A stretch of 64,000 nt of DNA from JACKBC01 sp041391125 (GTDB lineage: Bacteria; Chloroflexota; Anaerolineae; Caldilineales; Caldilineaceae). The stretch is taken from the NCBI GenBank assembly GCA_041391125.1, contig JAWKON010000038.1, forward strand, positions 20,622 through 84,621. Direction: 5' to 3'. Positions within the stretch are counted from its first letter, which is position 1. Each line of letters starts with the position of its first letter. Below, piece after piece: positions 8,097 through 17,037 of the stretch. A program made the translations under genes and the position numbers. The notes beneath the pieces are model-generated. The model was not told where the DNA came from. It searched no databases and was given only the letters and a program-made list of their open reading frames with translations.

Positions 8097-8774
8097 ATGA
8101 AACTTGAAGGCACCTATACATTTAATGCCCCGCGTGAGGCGGTCTGGCAAGCGTTGATGGACCCCACGGTGTTGGGCAAGGCCATGCCCGGCGGCGACAA
8201 GCTGGAAAAAGTGGGTGAAAATCAGTATGAAGCGGCGCTCAACGTGCGCGTGGGGCCTGTACAGGGCAAATTCGACGGGCAGATCGAGATCACCGACATC
8301 AACGAATTGAACAGCTATCACATGAAAGTGAGCGGGCAAGGGCCTTCCGGTTTTCTCAATGGCGAAGGCGATGTCTCGCTCGCCGACGCCGACGAAGGCA
8401 CGCTGATGAGCTACACCGGTGAAGCCCAGGTCGGCGGCAAGATCGCCGGTGTAGGCCAGCGGCTCATTGACAGCAGCGCCAAATCGATTACGCGCCAGGG
8501 CCTGGAGTCGCTAGATCGACAAATTCAGGCGCGGATTTCCAATGTGGAAGGCGCGCCGGTGGTGGAAGTCGCCCCGCCCAGCGCCGTCTCTGTGGCCGCC
8601 ACCGTGGCCAAAGACGTGACGCGCGACACGGTCAGCGACCTTACGCGCTCCGTCTCCGAAGGCGATCTGATGACCAAATTGACTACGCCCGAAATGCTGC
8701 CCTATTCGCTAGGCGTCGGCGCCGTGGTTGTCACGCTGCTCTTTGCGCTCATCTCCTGGGCTATCGCGGGTTAA
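8097..8774 (+). CDS. CoxG-like SRPBCC (carbon monoxide dehydrogenase subunit G family) protein with C-terminal membrane anchor
   Basis: Residues 1-150 form a CoxG/SRPBCC domain: MKLEGTYTFNAPREAVWQAL, then DPTVLGKAMPGGDKLEKVG, GKFDGQIEITD and GGKIAGVGQRLIDSSAKSI, all typical of the family. A linker leads to one hydrophobic C-terminal segment (LGVGAVVVTLLFALISWAIA), so the domain should be tethered to the inner face of the membrane. CoxG proteins recruit or help assemble CO-dehydrogenase-type molybdenum enzymes. A molybdopterin-binding gene follows, which supports a role near molybdenum enzymes, but no coxSML genes are in the window. AAGGAGA precedes the ATG. Confidence 0.85.
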   Translation: MKLEGTYTFNAPREAVWQALMDPTVLGKAMPGGDKLEKVGENQYEAALNVRVGPVQGKFDGQIEITDINELNSYHMKVSGQGPSGFLNGEGDVSLADADEGTLMSYTGEAQVGGKIAGVGQRLIDSSAKSITRQGLESLDRQIQARISNVEGAPVVEVAPPSAVSVAATVAKDVTRDTVSDLTRSVSEGDLMTKLTTPEMLPYSLGVGAVVVTLLFALISWAIAG

Positions 8775-8809
8775 TTTGCGATCAGTTGGTCACTACGGGA
8801 TCTCGTGTG

Positions 8810-8874
8810 GTCCCCTTCCTGAAAGAGGCAGCCGCGCGCGCCAAAGCCGTCTCTGCCTCTTTCAGGAAGGGGAC
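8810..8874. repeat. 22-bp inverted repeat between the CoxG-like and molybdopterin-binding genes
   Basis: The arm at 8810-8831 (starting GTCCCCTTCCTG) is the exact reverse complement of 8853-8874, with a 21-base GC-rich loop. It has no following T-run. It may be a MITE-like insertion or an mRNA-stabilising hairpin. Confidence 0.65.
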
Positions 8875-8970
8875 GTGGCCAGCGTGTCAACCACCATTCT
8901 AAAATACTCCTGGCTTGTGTAGCCCCCTCGCACATTTTTAAAACCTGCCTAATTTGCGGTATCCATTCCC

Positions 8971-9944
8971 ATGCACATCTCCCGTTTGCCAATTGAAGAA
9001 GCCGTGGGCCATATTGCCTCGTATAACGTGGTGGATGCGACGGGTCGCCGCGTGCTGCGCAAAGGCACGCGCGTCACCAGGGCGCATGTGGAGCCGCTGC
9101 GCAAGATTGGCCAATGCACCATTGACGTGGCCGTATTGGACGCCGATGATCTGGATGAAGAAGCGGCCGCCGCCCGGCTGGCCCAAGCGTTGCAAAACTC
9201 AGCATTGCAAATTCACCCCGGCATAGGGGGACGCGTCAATCTACACGCAGGGCGCTCGGCGTTGTGTATGTGGCCGAAGAGCGGCTGTTTGCGCTCAACG
9301 AACTGCCGGGCGTAACGCTGGCCACCGTGTCCCAACACACGGTGGTGCAAACGCTCAAACAGCAGATCGCCACCGTCAAAATTCTGCCTTTTGCCATTGC
9401 CCAATCGGTGATCGAAGAGGCCGTGGCGCTGATCGACCAGTTCCCACCATTAATCGATTTACGCCCCATGCAACGCAAAACTGTATCGCTGCTGATTGTG
9501 GGCCAGCCGGCGGCTCATGCCAAGCTGCGCGCCCAATTCGAACGCGCCGTTATGCAGCGGCTGGAGTTGCTAGGCAGCGCGCTGCACCAAGTGGAGACAG
9601 TGGCCCACGATGAAATGACGGTGGCCAACGCCGCCGCCGCTCTGCTGGCGCAAGCCGATATGCTAATTGTGGCTGGGCAGACTTCAATCAACGATGCCGA
9701 TGCGCTGGTGCTCAACGGGCTGCGGCAGGCTGGCGCGTGCATCGAACATTTTGGGGCGCCGGTGGATCCGGGCAACCTGCTGGCGCTGGCTTACGCCGAC
9801 AGCAAACCCATTCTCTGCGCACCCGGCTGTATTCGCAGCCCGGCCAAAAACGTGGTCGATCTGGTGCTGCCGCGCCTGCTTGTGGGTGAGCGGCTGACGC
9901 GCCGCGATATTGCCCGGCTGGGGTTGGGGGGCGTGCTGGGGTAA
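8971..9944 (+). pseudogene. Molybdopterin-binding domain protein, one frameshift
   Basis: The first frame (MHISRLPIEEAVGHIASYNV...GGRVNLH) breaks near 9250-9265 and continues as LGVVYVAEERLFALNELPGV to GLGGVLG at 9944. The joined protein is about 325 residues and fits the MoaB/MogA-like molybdopterin-binding fold, with a central QADMLIVAGQTSINDADALV and FGAPVDPGNLLALAY matching the DxxxxTGG-style substrate region of that family. The break needs a single missing G in a G run, so a consensus error is the simplest explanation and the gene is probably intact. The preceding CoxG-like gene suggests a role in molybdenum cofactor or Mo-enzyme maturation. Confidence 0.65.
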
Positions 9945-9974
9945 CTTTCAATTGAAATCGAAAAACGGAGAAAC

Positions 9975-10008
9975 AAAAAGGGAGCGCTCAAAAATGCGCT
10001 CCCTTTTT
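9975..10008. terminator. Bidirectional Rho-independent terminator
   Basis: Arms AAAAAGGGAGCGC (9975-9987) and GCGCTCCCTTTTT (9996-10008) enclose an 8-base loop. The A-tract on one side and T-tract on the other let it end both the plus-strand molybdopterin gene and the minus-strand groES-groEL operon that converge here. Confidence 0.85.
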
Positions 10009-10118
10009 GTTATAGGCCACGTTAACGCGATAACTACGCCTCAACGAACAATCGTCTCGACCGGTATACGCAATACGCAACACGCATACCTGGCGTAATT
10101 ATTTTCCCAAAATGGGCT

Positions 10119-11762
10119 TTACATCATACCGCCCATGCCGCCCATGTCGCCACCGGCAGGCATCGGCGCCTCTTTCTCAGGAATGTCGGTAACCAGAGCG
10201 GCCGTGGTCAGAATCATGGCCGCAATGGAGGTGGCGTTCTCAACCGCGCTGCGGGTAACCTTGACGGGGTCGATGATACCGGCGGTAAGCATGTCGACGT
10301 AGTCGTTGCTCAGCACATCGTAACCGGTGGTCTTCTTGCCTTCGCCGTGCAGACCGCGCACCTTCTCAATAACCACGGCGCCGTCCAGACCAGCATTGGA
10401 GGCAATCATGCGCATGGGCTCTTCCAGGGCGCGGCGCAGAATCTTGACACCAGTGCCGGCATCGCCTTCCAGGCTAATGCTGTCCAGGGCCGGAATCGAG
10501 TTGATCAGCGCAACACCACCACCGGGGACAATGCCTTCTTCCACGGCGGCGCGGGTGGCGCTCAGGGCGTCTTCCACGCGGTGCTTCTTCTCTTTCAGCT
10601 CGGTCTCGGTGGCGGCGCCCACGCGGATGATGGCCACACCACCGGCCAACTTGGCCAGACGCTCTTGCAGCTTCTCGCGGTCGTAATCGCTGGTGCTGGC
10701 TTCAACCTCAGAGCGGATTTCGCTAATGCGACCTTGAATGGCGTCACTGGAACCGGCGCCGTCCACAATGGTGGTGGCGTCCTTGGTGCTGCTCACCTTG
10801 GCGGCGCGGCCCAGGTCATCCAGCACAACGCTGTCCAGCGTGCGGCCCAGCTCTTCGGTAATGACGGTGCCGCCGGTCAGGATGGCGATGTCGCGCAGCA
10901 TGGCCTTGCGGCGGTCGCCAAAGCCAGGGGCCTTGATGGCCAGAGCGTTGACCATACCGCGCAGCTTGTTCAGCACCAGCGTGGCCAGGGCTTCGCCGTC
11001 CACATCCTCGGCAATGATGACCACATCGCGCTTGCCAATCTGCACCAGCTTCTCCAGCACGGGAACGATGTCCTGGGCGCTGCTGATTTTCTTGTCGGTG
11101 ATCAAAATATAGGGATCGTCGATGGTGGCTTCCATGCGCTCGGAGCTGGTGACGAAGTAGGGGCTCAGGTAGCCGCGGTCGAGCTGCATACCTTCCACAT
11201 ATTCGATTTCATCTTCTAGCCCGCGGCTCTCTTCGACGGTGATGACGCCGTCTTTGCCGACCTTGTCCATGACCTCGGCAATCTGGTCGCCAATGTGCTT
11301 GTCGTTGCCGGCGGAGATGCTGGCAACCTGCGAAATCCCTTCAGCGCCAGCCACCGGCGTGGCCATCTCTTTCAGAGCGGCCACAATGGCGTCGCGGCCG
11401 GCTTCGATGCCGCGCTTGAGCAGCATGGGGTTGGCGCCGGCGGCCATGTTCTTCTGGCCTTCATTGACAATGGCCTGGGCCAACACGGTGGCGGTGGTGG
11501 TGCCGTCGCCAGCCACGTCATTGGTCTTGGTGGCGGCTTCTTTCAGAAGCTGGGCGCCCATATTCTCAAACGGGTCTTCCAGCTCAATTTCCTTGGCCAC
11601 GGTCACGCCATCATGGGTGACGGTGGGGCTGCCCCATTTCTTGTCCAGGGCCACGTTGCGCCCCTTGGGGCCGAGGGTGGTCTTTACTGCATTGGCCAGG
11701 GCATCTACACCGGCCTTGAGCTTACGACGAGCCTGCTCTTCAAAAACAAGTTGCTTTGCCAT
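10119..11762 (-). CDS. groEL: Chaperonin GroEL (Cpn60)
   Basis: The intact 547-residue protein assembles into the double-ring folding chamber that works with GroES and ATP. Diagnostic segments include KTTLGPKGRNVALDKKWGSP, the ATP-binding AGDGTTTATVLAQAIV, VEGMQLDRGYLSPYFVT, and the C-terminal GGMGGMM tail. It starts at ATG 11762 after an AGGAG site. It is the second gene after groES on the same strand, 146 bases downstream of it. Its expression should follow the CIRCE/HrcA-controlled promoter at 12353-12381. Confidence 0.98.
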   Translation of the reverse strand: MAKQLVFEEQARRKLKAGVDALANAVKTTLGPKGRNVALDKKWGSPTVTHDGVTVAKEIELEDPFENMGAQLLKEAATKTNDVAGDGTTTATVLAQAIVNEGQKNMAAGANPMLLKRGIEAGRDAIVAALKEMATPVAGAEGISQVASISAGNDKHIGDQIAEVMDKVGKDGVITVEESRGLEDEIEYVEGMQLDRGYLSPYFVTSSERMEATIDDPYILITDKKISSAQDIVPVLEKLVQIGKRDVVIIAEDVDGEALATLVLNKLRGMVNALAIKAPGFGDRRKAMLRDIAILTGGTVITEELGRTLDSVVLDDLGRAAKVSSTKDATTIVDGAGSSDAIQGRISEIRSEVEASTSDYDREKLQERLAKLAGGVAIIRVGAATETELKEKKHRVEDALSATRAAVEEGIVPGGGVALINSIPALDSISLEGDAGTGVKILRRALEEPMRMIASNAGLDGAVVIEKVRGLHGEGKKTTGYDVLSNDYVDMLTAGIIDPVKVTRSAVENATSIAAMILTTAALVTDIPEKEAPMPAGGDMGGMGGMM

Positions 11763-11908
11763 TTTTTTCTCCTAATTTAAGGCTGAAACTCTGTGCGCTT
11801 TTCCTATTTACAACCCGCCATTTTAGAAGATCATTGGGGTTAAAATAGCGACATTGTCACTTGCGCACGGTATCACATCGACTATAGAAGCAGATTGATA
11901 AATTTTGC

Positions 11909-12208
11909 TTATTTCGCGCCGTTTTCGACAATGGCCAGAATGTCGCTCTCTTTGAGAATCAACAGCTCTTTGCCATTAATTTTGATGTTGGTGCCGGCAT
12001 ATTTGGCATAAAGCACCGTATCGCCAACCTCCACATCCATGGGAATGCGTTCGCCGCTCTCTTTGCGGGCGCCGGGACCGGCGGCTTCCACTTTACCCTG
12101 TTGCGGCTTTTCCTTGGCCGTCTCGGGCAAAAAGAGACCCGAAGAGGTCTGCTCTTCCTGCTCGGTTGGCCGTACAACCAATCGATCTCCAAGGGGTTTA
12201 AGATTCAT
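11909..12208 (-). CDS. groES: Co-chaperonin GroES (Cpn10)
   Basis: The 99-residue protein MNLKPLGDRLVVRPTEQEEQ...GKELLILKESDILAIVE is GroES of normal length, including the mobile loop around TSSGLFLPETAKEKPQQG. I start it at ATG 12208, preceded by AGGAGGAAAATTCCG, rather than at an upstream in-frame ATG that would add 33 unrelated residues. It caps the GroEL ring. It lies 106 bases from the CIRCE element. Confidence 0.97.
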   Translation of the reverse strand: MNLKPLGDRLVVRPTEQEEQTSSGLFLPETAKEKPQQGKVEAAGPGARKESGERIPMDVEVGDTVLYAKYAGTNIKINGKELLILKESDILAIVENGAK

Positions 12209-12313
12209 CGGAATTTTCCTCCTAATGTCAATGGTTAACCAATAAACAAAAGCTGTATTAATGGTTGCCGGCACATTTGCCGACGCCATATTTACCAGAA
12301 CACTCACAAAAAA

Positions 12314-12348
12314 CCCGTTAGCACTCTCGCTATGTGAGTGCTAACGGG
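12314..12348. promoter_or_regulatory. CIRCE operator (HrcA binding site)
   Basis: TTAGCACTC (12318-12326), nine bases, then GAGTGCTAA (12336-12344) is a perfect CIRCE consensus; the palindrome extends to 13-bp arms (CCCG/CGGG outer bases). It lies just downstream of the groES promoter, where HrcA binding would block transcription until heat shock. The hrcA gene is not in the window. Confidence 0.97.
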
Positions 12349-12352
12349 CGAT

Positions 12353-12381
12353 ATAATAGCCTATTCAATTCGTCCTGGCAA
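12353..12381 (-). promoter_or_regulatory. Sigma70-like promoter of groES-groEL
   Basis: On the minus strand, -35 TTGCCA (12376-12381) and -10 TATTAT (12353-12358) are 17 bases apart. The predicted transcription start falls inside the adjacent CIRCE, as is usual for HrcA-controlled chaperone operons. Confidence 0.8.
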
Positions 12382-12510
12382 ATCTCTAAATCATAGAATC
12401 ACGCTATATGGGGGGATAAGTGTAGACAAAACGTCAATGTTTCGTTAGCGTTTTGTTTGCGTGGCCGGAAAGACGCACTTTGTGCGTCAAGGGGGAGGAG
12501 CGGCCAAAAA

Positions 12511-14730
12511 TCATCTTGGTTTTTGGGCCACCACGTATTTTATCATTTCTTGCTCTTCTTGTACATATTCGGTTAGCTGGAAAGCGGCATAAAGATCGCG
12601 GCTCTGTTTGAAGTATCCTTCGGCGCGGTCGTAATCTTCCTGTTCCAATGCCACATGACCCAGGTTGTGCAACGTGGCCGCCATGTCGGTCCAGGCGCCG
12701 CGCACTTCCGACAGTTTGAGATCCAGTTCGTACCATTTGAGCGCCTGCCCGTGTCCGCCTCGTTCATAGTTGACCGAGCCCAGGTTATTGTAACATGTGC
12801 TCACGCCAATCAGGTCGCCGATGCGGCGGAATTCCAGCAGCGCCCGTTCGTACGCTTGCTCGGCTTCGGGCAAACGCTCCATGCGTTCCAGCGCCAGCCC
12901 CATGTTGTTGTATGCGCTGGCCATGGCGTATCGATCATTGCGGCGCATGGCTACGCGCAATGCGCGCCGATGTTTGCGCAGAGCCTGTTCAAAGTTGTTA
13001 ACGCTATAATAGGCGCTCCCCAGATTCATGTAAGCCGTGGCCAGACTGGTGGGATCGCCCAATTCGGCAATGCAGTCGAAGACGGTGAGGAAGTGGTCCA
13101 GCGCCTGGCGCGGTTTGTTCAAAATACGGAGTGACGTACCCAAATCTGTATAAACGTAGACCAGTTCGCGCAGCAAGTCGCGTTCATCAAAAATGGCGCG
13201 CGCCCGTTCCAGCCAAGGCATTGCCGCCTCCACCTGATTCCTAAAGAAGAGATGGCGTCCAATGCTCAACAGCAGCCAGGCATAGTTACGCATATCGTTG
13301 AGGGCCAGCGAAGCCACCGCCCCCGCCGCCAACCAATCCACAATACCCGGCGGGTGGCGCCAAAACGCGTAATGGGCCAGCGCCAGCGCATAGGTGCGCG
13401 TCAGGCGCAAATCGGCGAGCAGATCCGCCTGCTCTAGCTTGAGCCCTACCTCATCAATAGCTGGTTCGCTAATAATGTCCAGCGGAATACGTTCCCAAAG
13501 GCGCTGCACACGCCCGGCGCACCAATCGGCGCCCTCATAAATGTTGCCCCACTCCACATCCACTTCGGGCCAGCGTTCCAGGGGCAGCAATTGGTAATTT
13601 TGCACGACTTCCGCATAATATTCGGCATGGTTACGATCCCACTCTTCGCCCAGCATGGTGGCGTTTTCACTGAGATAGCGCCGCACAACCGGGTGCATGA
13701 CCACACGCTCCTGATAGCGATCGCGCTCCAGCAAGGCGCGATCCTGTAGCTGCTGCAAGGTCTCGTCCAGCCGTAATCCCAAGTCGGCGCCAAAAAGATC
13801 ATGCAGGGCGGCCAGAGAGGCGCCACCCGCCGCACTCACCAGTCGATCCAGCAGCGGTCCCACTTCGGGATAGGCAACGGCCAGATTCTCCACCGCAAAT
13901 CCAACCAGGTTAATACTGTCCCAACGAGCCTTCGGCAGTGCGGCCGCTTCACCATCTGGTTGGTCAGCCGCCTCAGCAGTGGGAATTTCGTCAATCGACA
14001 TATCCTCCAGCATAGTCGCCAGTTCGGGCCAGGAGTAGTCGAGCAGGAGCCCAAGGGCCAGCCGCATGGTCAGCGGTTCGCCCGCCGTAAATTCGTACAG
14101 TTGATCTAGGTGTTCGAGTGCATATTGACGCACCGGCGCCGGCGCACGCGTTTGTACAAACTGGTCCAGATTATCTCTCTCCAGCCCGCGCAACGGCAAA
14201 AGCTGATCTTGCACAAACCCAGCTATCACCGGGCTGTAGTTGCGATTAATGAGCAAGATGCGCGACTGCCCGCCTGACTCATGCAGATGGCTGATGATAT
14301 TGACGATGATGCTCAGCTCTCTCTCGGTAGCCCCGGAGAGTTCGTCCAGGATCAGCAAGCGCTTACGCCGATAGAGTTGCTCCAGAATGTTGATGCCCCA
14401 GCGCTCTTCGCTGACGCGCGTCAGGGTGGTGCCAAAAACCGTATCCATGGTGCGTACAATGTCATAGATGCGGAAACGGTCACCACCCGCCGCGCCCACG
14501 CGGATGATGCCATCCGAGAAATGGCGCAAATGATTCCAAGCCACGGCGGTGGCCAGCGTGCTTTTGCCAATGCCTTGCGGCCCCGTAATAAAAATGGCGG
14601 GCAGATCATCCCCCCCGGTCAGCCACTCATGGAGCTTGAGCAGTTCAGATTGTCTGCCGCTGAAGCCCTGCAAGCGAAAAAGCCCCAGGTTGTGCGGCGT
14701 TGAATTTGGTATCGGCGTCGTATTGGCCAT
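12511..14730 (-). CDS. STAND-like NTPase with C-terminal TPR repeats
   Basis: The 739-residue protein opens with FRLQGFSGRQSELLKLHEWL, then Walker A GPQGIGKST (from about residue 50) and Walker B RLLILDELSG (about 122-131), an NB-ARC/STAND-type ATPase. From about residue 450 on come tandem TPRs (for example PTSLATAYMNLGSAYYSVNN, DRYAMASAYNNMGLALERME, GVSTCYNNLGSVNYERGG, WTDMAATLHNLGHVALEQED). STAND proteins are ligand-triggered switches used in transcription control, signalling or phage defence. No effector domain is recognisable at either end, so the output is unknown. A short hairpin with TTT lies just after the stop (12472-12488). Confidence 0.8.
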   Translation of the reverse strand: MANTTPIPNSTPHNLGLFRLQGFSGRQSELLKLHEWLTGGDDLPAIFITGPQGIGKSTLATAVAWNHLRHFSDGIIRVGAAGGDRFRIYDIVRTMDTVFGTTLTRVSEERWGINILEQLYRRKRLLILDELSGATERELSIIVNIISHLHESGGQSRILLINRNYSPVIAGFVQDQLLPLRGLERDNLDQFVQTRAPAPVRQYALEHLDQLYEFTAGEPLTMRLALGLLLDYSWPELATMLEDMSIDEIPTAEAADQPDGEAAALPKARWDSINLVGFAVENLAVAYPEVGPLLDRLVSAAGGASLAALHDLFGADLGLRLDETLQQLQDRALLERDRYQERVVMHPVVRRYLSENATMLGEEWDRNHAEYYAEVVQNYQLLPLERWPEVDVEWGNIYEGADWCAGRVQRLWERIPLDIISEPAIDEVGLKLEQADLLADLRLTRTYALALAHYAFWRHPPGIVDWLAAGAVASLALNDMRNYAWLLLSIGRHLFFRNQVEAAMPWLERARAIFDERDLLRELVYVYTDLGTSLRILNKPRQALDHFLTVFDCIAELGDPTSLATAYMNLGSAYYSVNNFEQALRKHRRALRVAMRRNDRYAMASAYNNMGLALERMERLPEAEQAYERALLEFRRIGDLIGVSTCYNNLGSVNYERGGHGQALKWYELDLKLSEVRGAWTDMAATLHNLGHVALEQEDYDRAEGYFKQSRDLYAAFQLTEYVQEEQEMIKYVVAQKPR

Positions 14731-14824
14731 ACACTTATAGTTCGCTCTGAATGAAAACCGACGTTAGGGTTCTGGCTGCACTGCAACGGAAAAGCCGTTT
14801 CTCATCACAATCGCAGCACAATAG

Positions 14825-15172
14825 TTACGCGACATTGGATCGTGAGATAACCAGGCAAGGGAAATCGCTGGCCGATGAGATTTCATAATTGAGCGCCTCA
14901 GCAAAAGCGACGCCACCGGCCACATTGCCAAAGCTCTGGCTGCCCGCGCCCGTCGTGATGAGGATCAGATCCGGGCGCAGGCGGCGGGCATATTCGTTCA
15001 CATTGAGGAGAGTGACGCGCTCCACAATGTCCACTTTATCAATCAGCCCATCCAATACGGCGCGTGGCTTTTCGATGGGATCGCTCACCACCACCTCAAT
15101 ATCCGGGTTTTTCCGCAGTTGACGCAGCACAGACGAGCCGGCCCGGCCAGCCCCAATTACCCATACACGCAT
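14825..15172 (-). CDS. Small NAD(P)-binding Rossmann-fold protein
   Basis: The 115-residue protein begins MRVWVIGAGRAGSSVLRQLR, a classic GxGxxG dinucleotide-binding turn, followed by VVVSDPIEK (acidic end of strand 2) and LILITTGAGSQSFG. It resembles a free-standing TrkA-N/RCK-like or dehydrogenase N-terminal domain. No catalytic domain follows, so it may be a regulatory nucleotide-binding unit. The neighbouring SLC13 transporter gene is on the same strand but about 190 bases away. Confidence 0.65.
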   Translation of the reverse strand: MRVWVIGAGRAGSSVLRQLRKNPDIEVVVSDPIEKPRAVLDGLIDKVDIVERVTLLNVNEYARRLRPDLILITTGAGSQSFGNVAGGVAFAEALNYEISSASDFPCLVISRSNVA

Positions 15173-15365
15173 AGCCCCTCCTCCCCATCCATAATCGACA
15201 ATATTTCAGGTTACTCACTACCCGCGACTCGTTACTCATCACTCAATGTCATTAAGTTAGCATTATTCAGTACTCAGTTCGGAACTCACGCTGAATACTG
15301 AATACTGGACACTGTCTACGATGGACACGAAAACGCTTAACTTACTGGCATCGACTCACCACTCG

Positions 15366-17024
15366 CTAAATCCACCCCATCTGACTCAACACATAGAAAA
15401 AACACCAGATCACAGCGGCCGACGGCACGCCAATCAAGAGGCCAGTGCGCATCATATCTTTACGTTCTACGGCGCCGGAAACAGCCACCAGCGTCATGCG
15501 GGCGGAGGCCGCGGGCAGCGCATAGGCGAGTGCAATCACAAAGATGGTTGGAATCAACAACCGCGTGGGTGGAATGTTGCTGGCTTGCCCCAATGTGATC
15601 AAGATGGGCGATAGGATGGCGCCCAGCGTGACGTTGTTCATAAACTGGGTGAGGGCAAAACCGAGCACAACCAGGATCAGCAAAATGGCGGCATAGGGCA
15701 ACCCCATGAGCAGCGGTGAAAGCTGTTGGGCAAACCAGAGCCCGGCGCCCGTTTTGTCCAGCGCGTCGCCCAATGTGAGCCCGGCGCCAATCACAAAAAA
15801 GACGCCCCAATTAACGCCTTTTAGGTCGTTCCAATCAATTACTTCCTCCACCGAAAGGGCGGCCACGGCGCCAATGGCCACCACGGCGCTGCTCAAAATC
15901 GTATCCGGCAACCCCAACTCCTCTTCGATGGTCGCGCCGCTGATCCACAGCAAGACGGACAAACTCAGCGCCAGGATAATTTTTAGTTCAGATCGGCTAA
16001 AGTTGCCCAATCGAGTAATTTCACGCAGCGCCGGCAACGTATCGATTTCAATATGCGGGCCTGGAAAGGCGCGCAGCAGCAGGAACCAGCTAAAGGGCAG
16101 CAGAAGTAGGGCAATCGGCAACCCATAGACCATCCAGTGCAGAAAACCAAACGGCATGATTTCGTCGAGCTGGCCGCTGGCAATGGCATTTTCCCCGCTG
16201 CCCATAACCGTGGCAATGGCGCCCAGGCTGGAGCTGTAGCCGATCCCCAGCACCAGCATTTTGAGCACGCGCTGGGCATCTTCGGCGCGCTGCACGCGTT
16301 GGGCAATGGTAATGGCCACTGGGATGAGCACGGCGGCAGTGGCCGTATTGAGCACCCACATGCTGAGCAGCCCGGTTATCATCATCAGGCCCAGCAGCAG
16401 CATTTCGAAGCGGCCGGCGCTGTAAATAATGGCGTAGAGCGCCAGGCGACGGGTGAGGCCATGCTTGCGCAGCGCCTCGGCCAGAAAGAGGCTGCCCAGG
16501 ATCAAAAAAACCACGGGGCGTCCAAATGGGGCAAAGGCGCCATCCACCGTGTCGATGCCCAGCGCAACTTGGCCAATTGGCACCATAAGCGCCGCAATAG
16601 GCAGCGGCGCCGGTTCGAGCGCCAAAATGGCGCCGGTAAAGACAAAAAGGGCCAACGCGCGATGCCCGTCAAACGAAAGGCCTTCCGGTTGGGGCATTAG
16701 CAGCACAGCGCCGCTCAGCGCCAACACGATGATCAAACGCCGCAGATCGAACACTTTGCGCACGCCGGCCTGCAAGGGCTGCTGCAAGACAAGCAAGGGC
16801 GTTGGGCGGCGCTGCAAACGGCGCTTGCTGACGCGCGTGCGCTCTTCAGAGGCGCCGCGGACAGCGGCTAAGTCAGTCAATGTGGCTTCGTGCGCCGGCA
16901 GCCCTTGAATGGTGGAACTGGCCGCGTGTTGGCCATTCTGCTCCTGGGGCGATTCCTGCTCTACCAGCGGCAACGTCACGGTCTGCGGCAGGGCGGATTT
17001 TAAGCGCGTACGTTTAAATGTCAT
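15366..17024 (-). CDS. SLC13/DASS-family anion permease
   Basis: The 552-residue protein has a basic cytoplasmic N-terminal extension of about 95 residues (rich in Arg, ...KRRLQRRPTPLLV) and then about 11-12 hydrophobic segments. SLC13 hallmarks include LALFVFTGAILALEPAPLPI, RPVVFLILGSLFLAEALRKH, NWGVFFVIGAGLTLGDALDK, and near the end FALTQFMNNVTLGAILSPIL and the TLVAVSGAV segment. The family moves dicarboxylates, sulfate, phosphate or arsenite with sodium or protons; the substrate cannot be told from sequence. The stop lies 13 bases from the start region of the upstream TPR gene, so the two probably form an operon. Confidence 0.85.
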   Translation of the reverse strand: MTFKRTRLKSALPQTVTLPLVEQESPQEQNGQHAASSTIQGLPAHEATLTDLAAVRGASEERTRVSKRRLQRRPTPLLVLQQPLQAGVRKVFDLRRLIIVLALSGAVLLMPQPEGLSFDGHRALALFVFTGAILALEPAPLPIAALMVPIGQVALGIDTVDGAFAPFGRPVVFLILGSLFLAEALRKHGLTRRLALYAIIYSAGRFEMLLLGLMMITGLLSMWVLNTATAAVLIPVAITIAQRVQRAEDAQRVLKMLVLGIGYSSSLGAIATVMGSGENAIASGQLDEIMPFGFLHWMVYGLPIALLLLPFSWFLLLRAFPGPHIEIDTLPALREITRLGNFSRSELKIILALSLSVLLWISGATIEEELGLPDTILSSAVVAIGAVAALSVEEVIDWNDLKGVNWGVFFVIGAGLTLGDALDKTGAGLWFAQQLSPLLMGLPYAAILLILVVLGFALTQFMNNVTLGAILSPILITLGQASNIPPTRLLIPTIFVIALAYALPAASARMTLVAVSGAVERKDMMRTGLLIGVPSAAVIWCFFYVLSQMGWI

Positions 17025-17037
17025 AGGAAAGCTTTGA

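Noticed and set aside
8810..8874. Terminator after the CoxG-like gene
   Set aside because: Strong stem but no T-run on either side, so listed as a repeat rather than a terminator.
10347..11219. 290-codon plus-strand ORF opposite groEL
   Set aside because: Antisense shadow of a well-conserved groEL; His/Gln/Gly-rich composition typical of reverse-frame artefacts.
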